A DNA stretch of 64,000 nucleotides from Toxorhynchites rutilus septentrionalis (Eukaryota; Arthropoda; Insecta; Diptera; Culicidae). The stretch's first letter is position 1, and each line of letters starts with the position of its first letter. The DNA lies in NCBI RefSeq assembly GCF_029784135.1, contig NC_073746.1, forward strand, positions 115,938,035 through 116,002,034. Reading direction: 5' to 3'. The position numbers were made by a program, and so were the translations under genes. Shown here in pieces: positions 33,558 to 42,838 of the stretch. The notes below the pieces were generated by a model that searched no databases, had not been told where the DNA came from, and saw nothing but the letters and a program-made list of their open reading frames with translations.

Positions 33558-34859
33558 AGGGTTTTCCATTTCGGCTCCAAAAGTATACAGCCCTGCGCTG
33601 ACAACCGTTTGACATAGCTGTCAACCAAAGCGTCATATCGTTAGTTGAATGTCTGCCATTTTACAATATGGATCGTTTTAGCGTCGCACAACGTGTTAAT
33701 TTTGTTACATTATACTATAAAAATGATGAAAAACCGCCAAATGTTTTTCGAACATTACGGACGGATTTTGGTCGTCATGGACGACCTACAGAGCACACAA
33801 TCGCTAATGTAGTGCGTAAATTCGAACAAACTGGATCCGTAGCGGATATTGTGAAACCTGTGCATCATCGGAATGTGCGTTCGGCCGAAAATATTGCTGC
33901 TGTTGCTGCCAGTGTGGAGGATGACCCGAATGTTTCGATTCCACGGCGTGCTCAGCAATTGGGCTTGTCAAACACATCATTGTGGCGAATTTTGCATTTG
34001 GACTTACACCTACATCCATATAAAGTCCAACTGGTACAAAAATTAGAGCGTGGTGACCATGGAATGCGTCGGGCATACGTCGATTGGGTGAACGAACAAC
34101 AGCAGCAAAATACTGAATTTTCGCATCAAATTTTCTTCAGCGATGAGGCACATTTCGAGCTCGGTGGCTATGTGAACACCCAAAATTTCCGTATATGGGG
34201 CTCGGAAAATCCACACGTGATTGTTGAGAGGCCATTGCATCCGCCAAAAGTCACTGTTTGGTGCGCATTATGGTCTGATGGAGTCATCGGGCCGTATTTC
34301 TTTGAAAATGAGGACGGCGAGACGGTAACTGTGAATGGAGAGCGCTATGGCCGCATGTTAACCGATTTTTTTTGCCATAAATTGAAGATATGGATACGGA
34401 TGACATGTGGTTTCAGCAGGACGGCGCCACGTGCCACACAACACGACCGAACATGGCCATATTGCGAACGAAATTTGAGGGACGCATAATTTCGCGTTTT
34501 GGTGATGCCAATTGGCCGTCCAGATCGTGCGATTTGAACCCGCTAGACTTTTTTTTTTGTGGGATTATGCGAAAGACCGTGTCTATGCCAACTCTCCGCA
34601 AACTCTTGAACACTTGAAAGACAACATTCGTGAAGTTATGACCGAGATACCGCCCCATATGTGCCGAAAAGTCATCGAAAATTACGTGTTCCGGATCAAG
34701 GTGTGCGAGGAAGCCCTAGGTGGAGATTTGAATGATGTTGTATTTCACACATAATGGCATAAACCAAACTTTAATTTGACATAAAAGTTTCATCGAAATT
34801 CGAATTCTAAGTGTGTTTTATTTCAATTTACTTTCGGAATTTAAAGTTGGAAAACCCTG
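33558..34859 (+). mobile_element. DD41D (rosa-type) IS630/Tc1/mariner element, inactive
   Basis: CAGGGTTTTCCA at the left and TGGAAAACCCTG (as TTGGAAAACCCTG) at the right are inverted and flanked by TA; 1302 bases. The transposase starts MDRFSVAQRVNFVTLYYKND at 33668. It has an N-terminal helix-turn-helix region, FFSDEAHF (first Asp), QQDGATCHTTRP (second Asp) and CDLNPLDFF (third Asp), with 41 residues between the last two, which defines DD41D. The frame breaks at an 8-T run near 34370 (with a TAA just after it) and again at a 10-T run near 34550; the last segment reads DYAKDRVYANSPQTLEHLKD to the stop at 34752-34754. Apart from these lesions the protein looks intact. Confidence 0.88.
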
Positions 34860-35253
34860 TATATTATTAGGTGTTGTTAGTCCAATTAAAATTCGCATTG
34901 GGTAGAATAAACGCTCAGAAAGTAAAACTTATTAACAGAAAATTACCTTTTCCATTTCAAATATGTTTTCTCTATATTAAAGTAACATGTTTTTACTGAT
35001 GAGAAAAATTGATAATTGTGTTCGGTATTGGTAATTATCTTATATTACATTGGTGAGTTTAGTTTTCTTTATTTCATCCATACACGACACAGGAGGCATC
35101 TCGTCTAGGATCACAGAGGGCGGGTTTCATCATATATCGTTCCCCTTCCGTATCTTTTGTCTGATACGCACCGTCCAACCTTCCTTCTGCCATCATCACT
35201 CGGTAGTAAACACTGGTGGAGTGAACAAACAATACCCAACAACCAAACAAAAC

Positions 35254-35292
35254 GGCCCTTCTCAGGGCCACCAAATCATTATCGAAGAGTTT
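35254..35292 (+). promoter_or_regulatory. Canonical histone 3' stem-loop with downstream element
   Basis: GGCCCTTCTCAGGGCC (35254-35269) is a perfect match to the histone stem-loop consensus with all six pairs, followed by ACCA and, 12 bases on, ATCGAAGAGTTT, a U7-binding type element. About 170 bases of 3' UTR-like sequence precede it, but no histone coding sequence is attached. It is the best-preserved histone processing signal in the window. Confidence 0.85.
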
Positions 35293-36317
35293 AACCATGT
35301 AACTCTTCAAACATATCCAATATCAACAGATAGACAGTGACTTTTTATTTGTATTTTTACATGCGACAGCTCTACTGGAGTACAGGATGACTCAAAATAA
35401 TAGAATTCTTCGGAGACATGCTTCAATTTCGGGTGTTGCCAAAAAATCCATCATTTACAGCATGGAACAAGTAGCGCATTTAAGGGAGTATTCTAGTCTA
35501 GAAATTTGAAAAAAAACCAAAAATTTTTTTCTTCTTATTTCTGAAGTTTAGGCATTCAAGAATATACCCTAGAAAGGACTTTTCGAAAATCCTATCATTT
35601 TTCGAGCTTTTTTGTGGTGCGGTATCTAATCTAGTACGGCCATAGCAATTAACTTCAAACACGTTTTTCTCGAAATTATTTTTTTTCAAACTTTTTTCAA
35701 ACGTACACGATATCTCAAGTTCTACTGAACCGATTTATGTCAAATTAATATTAATACAATCTGTATGCATCTCTCTATCGCATGAACCAATAAAAAGCAA
35801 TCTTCACTTCAGCAGCTTGTAGCTATTCTAATTATGAATATTTTTCTTCCGTTCTATTTTTGTTTCATTGTTAAAAGATAGATAAACGAATAATGATATA
35901 ATGGATAGTAAAAATATCCTTTGTTTTAGCTTTTCGGACCTTTAAAAAAGGTCCGAAATGTGTGCCTCTACACTAGAATACCCCCTTAAAACAAATCATT
36001 ATCAAAACAATCCTGAATCGAACGCAGCTGTGAAATCTATAGTAATTCCGAATTTTAACAATATTAAGCTTTTCCATGAAATCGAAATCGAAAAAAAGCA
36101 AAGCGCAAACTTTCACCTTCGATCGAGAATGTTTAATTTTTTATGTATCTCGTTCACACTAGTAATTACACATGCTAGAACATTTGACCGGCACACTTCA
36201 TATGTTTCCCTTCATTCGTTTACGCTGAAAGCCTCCAGGATATCCGCAAACATATACTTACAAACTCTACTCGACTCCTGACACTGCCATCCGAGCTGGC
36301 GTGTTTATGGATGAATA
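35293..36317. other. AT-rich spacer, no gene seen
   Basis: Contains a diverged fragment of the TACTGAACCGATTTA repeat (near 35720) also found at 21.5 kb and 50.4 kb. An exact inverted pair AAAGGTCCGAAA / TTCGGACCTTT sits at about 35933-35958. No recognisable exon. Confidence 0.5.
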
Positions 36318-37614
36318 AAGGGTGTGTCACATCAAATTGCATCACGGAAAAAACGCTGTAGAAATTCGCTCAGTAGACCGATCCTTTTGAAAATTTTAGA
36401 CAGTAAAATAAAAACTATTAAACAACTTTTGGCATTTTCTTTTTAATCATACTTCGAGCCCAAGCCCGTATGCTCGCACCTTCCTCTTTACCCCGTCCAT
36501 AAGGTTCTGTACAACGTCAGGTTGTAGTTTTTTTGAACAGAAATCCATTTTCTCTTGAAGTCCGCCTCCGATTTGACAACTTTTGGGTTCTTCCGGAGGG
36601 CCTGCTTCATAATCGCCCAATATTTCTCTATTGGGCGAAGCTCCGGCGCGTTGGGCGGGTTCATTTCCTTTGGCACGAAGGTGACCCCGTTTGCTTCGTA
36701 CCACTCCAACACGTCCTTTGAATAGTGGCACGAAGCGAGATCCGGCTAGAAGATGGTCGGGCCCTCATGCTGCTTCAATAGTGGTAGTACGCGCTTCTGT
36801 AGGCACTCCTTAAGGTAAACCTGCCCGTTTGCCGTGCCGGTCATCACGAAGGGGGCGCTCCACTTTCCGCAAGAGCAGATCGCTTGCCACACCATGTACT
36901 TTTTGGCAAACTTGGATAGTTTCTGCTTGCGAATCTCCTCCGGAACGCTGAATTTGTCCTCTGCGGAGAAGAACAACAGGCCCGGCAGCTGACGAAAGTC
37001 CACTTTGACGTAGGTTTCGTCGTCCATTACCAGGCAATGCGGCTTCGTCAGCATTTCGGTGTACAGCTTCCGGGCTCGCGTCTTCCCCACCATGTTTTGC
37101 CTTTCGTCGCGGTTAGGACCCTTCTGAGCCTTGTTTGTACGCAGGCCCTCCCGCTGCTTGGTCCGCTGGACGAATGAACTTGACAAATTCAGCTTATTGG
37201 CGACATCCCGGACCCAACTTCTCGGATCACGTCTAAACTGCTTAACTACGCGCTTGTGATCTTTTTCACTGACGGAGCATCCATTTTTGCCGTTCTTCAC
37301 CTTCCGGTCGATGGTTAGGTTCTCGAAGTATCGTTTTAGTACTCTGCTGACCGTGGATTGGACGATTCCCAGCATCTTACCGATGTCCGATGTGACAACT
37401 CCGGATTCTCGAAATGAGTGTACAAGATTAATTCACGACGCTCTTTTTCGTTCGACGACATTTTTCCAAATTTACGAAAAATTGACAGTGAAGCATGGCC
37501 AACGTGATCTATACACTCTTATCTGAATATAAAACCAAAGCTGAAGATAGAATTCCTTAAAATTAAATTTCTACAGCGTTTTTTCCGTGATGCAATTTGA
37601 TGTGACACACCCTT
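36318..37614 (-). mobile_element. ITmD37E (DD37E) mariner-like element, nearly intact
   Basis: AAGGGTGTGTCACATCAAAT at the left and its complement at the right are near-perfect inverted repeats extending over about 48 bases (through GCGTTTTTTCCG/CGGAAAAAACGC to AATTTCTAC), each flanked by TA (36316-36317 and 37615-37616); 1297 bases. On the minus strand the transposase starts MSSNEKERRE near 37462 and shows a helix-turn-helix (GKMLGIVQSTVSRVLKRYF), CLVMDDETYVKV (first Asp), PDLASCHYSKD (second Asp) and NAPELRPIEKYW (Glu), with 37 residues between the last two. Lesions: a frameshift within the first 25 codons, a TAG at 36746-36748 just before the second Asp, and a frameshift near 36520 before the end VRAYGLGLEV. 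Confidence 0.92.
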
Positions 37615-37619
37615 TATTG

Positions 37620-38871
37620 GATTAAATGGACGACGCTTCCGCCTTGGTGTGTCTAAACATCCACTCGATCCTGTCAGACAGAAAGCACTCAGTCTAAATT
37701 GAAGTGAGCCCGGACCAAGCGGCCAGCAGCGCCTTGCGAGAATGCCTCTTGACGCTTGAAACACTCACAGTTAATCCCACCGTTCCTTATCACCTTCGCA
37801 ACAATGGATAGTGCACGCTAAAAGCACAGGAAGACAGCCAGCCCGCAAGAGCTTTGAATTTTTTTATGATCCTTTCGTGACTTTACCCCATCCAGGAAAG
37901 GAAAGTACATATTCCTATTCTCTGCGCTGCTATCAAACAACCGGTCGCTCGCTATCCTGGGCGGGTAATTACATTTCTACTACTTTACTCAAGTTGGACC
38001 GTGTGGGTGGATGGAGGTGGCATTGAAACTAACCAACCAAAAGAGTCACGAATGAACGAAGAGAAGCTATTAACGCGAAAATTATGGAAACAAAACGAAG
38101 AATTAAATGGTTAATTTACTACAAAGTCGTCGTGTAATCTACCGAGAAATGCCAGCCAGCGAGCACACAATTTGCTGATTGTTTCGCTCGAACGAATGTC
38201 ACGTAGATCATTTGTATCCTGTGCGTTGTGATTGATTGCGGTACGCAGCATCGCAGCCGACATGCTACTGCCACCCTAATCGGTGGCGGTCTACACCTGG
38301 GCCTAATTTGCTACCACCAATACAAATGACCACAGCTCAAGTGTGTGTCTGCGATGATTTATCGCTGATAATAGGTCTTTTTTCCCATCCCCGTGGCCCG
38401 CCTAATACTTCTTATCAGCGACCAATACCATATATATTTTCTTCGACCTCCTCTGGTGACATTGTGCGACAAACACGTACTATTGGACGCTTTCTCTGCC
38501 AGGTGAGTGGAATGAGTTTTATGGCGTGATTAATTATCAATGAAGATATTGTCAACTTTTGTGACGTGAAAGAGGGGGTGATGGGAGGTCCATGTCAGTA
38601 CATATTAGCACACATATCATACGCACACACGTGCTTACTCTGTTGATAAAAGTCTTTGAACAAAAACAACTCTGTATGTTTCATTGACGTTCATTAGCTG
38701 CACTTGTCATGCTGTCTTCGTAATCGAAAGTACGTGTCAATCACCGAAATCGTTTCGATGCTTGGAAATGTGCTAATTGGTAACCAAATTGAGATTGGAT
38801 GTTAACACGCTTGAATCGTTATAAATTTTCAATTGCATAAATCGTTCCTCACATATTTGTACCTAACCATA
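37620..38871. other. Less repetitive spacer, no gene confirmed
   Basis: Base composition is more balanced here. A GTGAGT donor-like site at 38501 follows a 97-codon open frame (38236-38529) and an acceptor-like CTTATCAG lies near 38410-38417, but the deduced peptide has no recognisable feature. This could be a small untranslated or coding exon of the long gene running through here; not called. Confidence 0.3.
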
Positions 38872-39019
38872 GACGAATTTCATGCCAACTCGACTGGCGG
38901 TTGGCAGCACCATCCCAGATAGTAGTGAAACATTGTGGGTATAAAGACATGAGTCATTTAAGCAACTTTACATACTTGAAATATTCGAAAAACAATTAGA
39001 CTACTTTTTGGAAAAAGCC

Positions 39020-39788
39020 TGTAACGAACGTTCCCTGACCGTGACAAGCCACTAACGCCGAGGAAGGCTGTTACCAGAAAGAGGTCCAGCTAGAGACCAG
39101 CAGGGCGGACTGTTCACGGGTCTCAAACACCCTCTTCCATGCGGTTTCATTTCACAGGGGCGTTCCTACCCACAATGAGGCAACTCAGAAGGGGGGAAGG
39201 ACGACATTTCGCGGGTATAGAATTTATCACTTCGGAATAAGGGTTACTCACGGCACTCTGGTAGAGACTGCCAGTCACCGGATGTTGCGGCTCAGAGTTG
39301 AGGGAAACTCGGGGAAACTGACACGGCGTCCTTGAGCTCGGTTCTCCTGGTCGGGTGGGAAACTCTCCCACAACTCACTCGGGTAACACTCCCCACAATC
39401 ACACGCACGGACACCCCGGACACCCCGGACACCGACTCGGACCTTCCTTTTTTTTCTACCCGGAGACCTCTTTTCTTAATTCCGTCACGCGCTTCAAATC
39501 TCACCACTCACGGCTTTGGCGCTCCCCACAAAAGTGTCCCGCTTTTCGATCTTTTCTTTTCGACCTCTACTTCTCTCTTTTTCTCCAAACTTTCTCCCTT
39601 TCCCACTTCATTGTCCTCCTCTTTATTTTTTTGTTCCGTAGGTTCGCATTTCCGTTCAACGTAAACGTCGCAGGGAAGATTGAGTGGAGATTGGAATGAC
39701 TCAAAAACGAACTTATGCAACTTCCCCGTCGACGTTGAGATGGCGCTAGTCGCATGCTGTCAGTTTGTGGGATTAACGCTACGTTACA
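39020..39788. mobile_element. Solo LTR of an LTR retrotransposon
   Basis: Starts TGTAACG and ends CGTTACA (7-base inverted ends with the usual TG...CA), 769 bases, flanked on both sides by AGCC (39016-39019 and 39789-39792). The opposite arm of the host inverted repeat (around 45133) has the uninterrupted ...GGAAAAGCCAAATTTTTT sequence, an empty site. A 4-base duplication fits Ty3/gypsy-type elements. No gag or pol is present, as expected after recombination between two LTRs. The GC-rich, CCCGGACAC-repeat-containing interior is unlike the AT-rich host repeat. Confidence 0.88.
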
Positions 39789-40010
39789 AGCCAAATTTTG
39801 TTTCTTAAATTTTTACAAAAACTTATATCTTAAAAACTATGATACCTACAAAACTCATGTCAAAGGATAAAATGTAGGAAATTGTTTAAATTTTTACGAA
39901 AAAATATCAAAAAAATTTCGCTGAAATCTACTAAAAAATAACTTTTTATTTTAAAAATTAAAATTCATTGAACGTATAAACGCATTTTTTTCAAAATTAC
40001 CAAAAATATA

Positions 40011-41134
40011 TTAGGCTGTCAAAAAAGTCCTGCGGTATTTCCGCGAGGTGTCGTTGTAAGCGCGTAGTTCTAGTTGTATTCATTGTATCGAGTCATACTA
40101 TAGCTTGTTGGAAAGGTATTTTTGCGCGCTATAATATAGTCCTTGACAGTGTTTTGTTTGGTTAAGTCGTTCGTGAGTTATAGTGTCGCAAATATGGAGC
40201 AAAATAAAGAGAAAATCCGACATATTTTACAGTACTACTATGACAAAGGCAAAAATGCATCTCAAGCTGCCAATAAAATGGGTGCAGTTTATGGACCCGA
40301 TACAGTTTCCATTTCCACCGCACAACGATGGTTTCAACGTTTTCGTTCTGGTGTAGAGGTCGTCGAAGATGCGCCACGCTCCGGAAGGCCTGTCGTCAAA
40401 AATTGCGACAAAATCGCTGAATTAGCCGAGAAAGACCGGCATAGTAGCAGCCGTAGCATCGGCCAAGAGCTGGGGATAAGTCATCAAACCGTTATTAACC
40501 ATTTGAAGAAGCTTGGATTCACAAAGAAGCTCGATGTATGGGTGCCACACACGTTGACGCAAAAAAAACATCTTTGACCGTATCGACGCATGTGAATCGC
40601 TGCTGACTCGCAACAAAATCGACCCGTTTATGAAGCGGATGGTGACTGGCGATGAGAAGTGGGTCACTTACGACAACGTGAAGCGCAAACGGTCGTGGTC
40701 GAAGCCCTCTGAAGCGGCTCAGACGGTGGCAAGCCCTCATTAACGGCCAGGAATGTTCTGTTGTGTGTTTGGTGGAATTGTCAAGGAATAATCTATTATG
40801 AGCTGTTTCCCTATGGCCAAACGCTCAATTTGGACCTGTACTGCCAACAACTGGACCGCTTGAAGGTAGCACTCATGAAGAAGAGGCCATCTTTGATAAA
40901 CAGAGGCCGCATTGTTTTCCATCAGGACAACGCCAGACCACACACTTCTTTGGTGACGCGCCAGAAGCTCCGGGAGCTCGGATGGGAGGTTCTTTTGCAT
41001 CCGCCGTATAGTCCGGACCTTGCACCAAGAAGAACAAAACGGCCCATATTTGACTTAAAACAGATGATTGTAACTAATTTCATGAACAAATTAAAATTCA
41101 ATAAAAATACCGCAGGACTTTTTTGACAGCCTAA
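40011..41134 (+). mobile_element. mariner (DD34D) element, internally deleted
   Basis: TTAGGCTGTCAAAAAAGTCC at the left and the complement at the right form about 29-base inverted repeats, flanked by TA; 1124 bases. Transposase starts MEQNKEKIRHILQYYYDKGK at 40194, with the mariner helix-turn-helix, TGDEKWV (first Asp), FHQDNARPHTS (second) and YSPDLAP (third, 34 spacing). The frame is broken by an extra A in the A run at 40561-40568 and again near 40740. After DLAP about 50-60 residues are deleted before the inverted repeat. The opposite arm of the host inverted repeat (44925-44945) preserves an empty site. Confidence 0.9.
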
Positions 41135-42223
41135 TATATATGAATTGCCCTTACAATTTCCAACAAGTCGTCCATACATCGGAAGATGGGCACTTTTACA
41201 GGGAAAAAGTTTTTCTAACAATAACTTTTTTATATTTTCTTTGAAAAAAATACAACTTATCCTAATTTTGTTTAAATTCAAGATAGCGATATAGTGATAT
41301 AGTGTATTCGACAAAGTTTTAGATCTTATTTAAATGTGAACTTTTGTCGAAGACGTCCCCATCGTCTGGTGTAGGGAAAACTTATTGAAAATTCTAAGGG
41401 CTTTTTATATCAATTTTTTTTTCAGAATTTTAAAAGCATATGTTCTCGAGAAAAATGAATTTTGATTTTCAAAATATTTTTTTTCAACGAAATTTTTTTC
41501 CAAAAAAATATTTGATAATTTTTAATTTCCTACATTTTATTCTCTGACCATCTTTTTGTAGATGTTAAAGTTTTTAAATTAAGATTTTTCGAAAAATATT
41601 GAAAAAACTCAAAAATTTAAAAAAAAATTGAATGTAGGAAATTATTTTGGTTTTCATTAAAAATTATCAAATATTTTTTTGGAAAAAAATTTCGTTGAAA
41701 AAAAATATTTTGAAATGCTTCAAAATGCTTCAAAAATTCTGAAAGAAATAGATATAAATACAGTGAAAGCTCTCTATAGCGACGTCGCAAAGGGCCGTCG
41801 TTATAGAGAATTCGGATGTCGTTATAAAGAGAGAAACGTTCAAGTTCACACGGAACAATAAAATTACATAATTAAGAAAGGAAATTGATTTCTAACAATC
41901 TTGACAGTTGTCGTCAAAAGTCACGTAGTCTAGAAAAAACAAATTTCGATTATACCTAAACTGACCAGACGTCCGCGGGACAGTCCCGCATTTCAACGAA
42001 ATGTCCCGCGTGAGATTTCGTCCCGCGAAACGTCCCGCATTTGAAAATGTCCCGCGATATCAATATATTTCAATATCACAATTTGATCATGTTGATTTTC
42101 TTAAATGGGTGAATCTCAAAAATAACTTTTATTTGTCAGACTGTTCAAGAGCGCTTCTAATGCATCCAAAGATTAATACGTTGAGATGGTTTCATCGCAC
42201 CGACATTGGACTTTTTGTTTAGA

Positions 42224-42469
42224 GAGTGTCAACTGGAAGTGGCAGCAACAAAATTGGAAAATGATTTTTATAAAAGTCCCCTATTGATCCGCAGGGACCA
42301 ACGTGAGTCAGACGAAAAGTTGATCTTTGGTCCCCAAGCTCGGCCAGGGCTTAACGTTTTAAATAAACCGGAAGAACTAGTGTATACTCGACAAGAAGAG
42401 GCAGAGTTGTTTGATGAAGTATCGTACAAGAAGCGCTGGGCGGTATTACGGAAGTTGGCCGGAACCTGA
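42224..42469 (+). CDS. Unrecognised cargo open frame 1
   Basis: The frame reads ECQLEVAATKLENDF ... RPGLNVLNKPEELVYTRQEE ... KKRWAVLRKLAGT and ends with TGA at 42467-42469. It is hydrophilic with a charged C-terminal half and reads like a genuine protein segment (no low complexity). An in-frame ATG occurs at 42206 but it overlaps other repeat sequence, so the true start is unknown. It ends 4 bases before the next frame. It may be an exon captured from a host gene by the hAT-like element. No family is recognised. Confidence 0.3.
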   Translation, partial: ECQLEVAATKLENDFYKSPLLIRRDQRESDEKLIFGPQARPGLNVLNKPEELVYTRQEEAELFDEVSYKKRWAVLRKLAGT

Positions 42470-42472
42470 ACC

Positions 42473-42838
42473 ATGGTCGATGAAAAGATGTATATTGGCG
42501 TGTTATTTTACCTTTCCGTGACTTTGGTGGTCGTCTGTCTCTCTATTTTGGCCATTCGCCCAAAAGTTTTCTATCAGGCGCAGCTGGGGAATGTTAGAAA
42601 GGTTGGTGGTCTTCGCGACAATCTGTCAGAGAAGGACCTTCTTCGAGAACTTGATGTGAATGATATATTCGACGTCATCGCTTACCTGGGGAACGTAAAG
42701 TATCCGGTCCCCTGCCATTCGTTGAATTCTAGCATCAAGTACGTCTCGTCTTTCATTATGAGTACGAAAAGAAGTTTTTCACTTCTTTCGCCGGAAAGAA
42801 GTTTTTCACTAGCACCTCAAGCTACTTCTTCTGGGTGA
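42473..42838 (+). CDS. Unrecognised cargo open frame 2, one membrane segment
   Basis: The frame starts MVDEKMYIGVLFYLSVTLVV at 42473 and has one strong membrane helix (about residues 7-27) followed by IRPKVFYQAQLGNVRKVGG and DLLRELDVNDIFDVIAYLGN. Near 42740 the useful frame may change: another frame there gives KKFFTSTSSYFFWVIACCSD. It starts 4 bases after frame 1, so together they could be parts of one captured transcript or of two exons. The protein would be a small type II or signal-anchored membrane protein. No family is recognised. Confidence 0.3.
   Translation: MVDEKMYIGVLFYLSVTLVVVCLSILAIRPKVFYQAQLGNVRKVGGLRDNLSEKDLLRELDVNDIFDVIAYLGNVKYPVPCHSLNSSIKYVSSFIMSTKRSFSLLSPERSFSLAPQATSSG

Noticed and set aside
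38236..38529. 97-codon frame with donor-like GTGAGT
   Set aside because: The peptide has no recognisable features and it does not match the expected second exon of MON2; left as an unassigned possibility.
41679..41861. 60-codon frame over the pogo-like left end
   Set aside because: It crosses the TA/CAGTGAAAG element boundary, so it is a chance frame created by the insertion.
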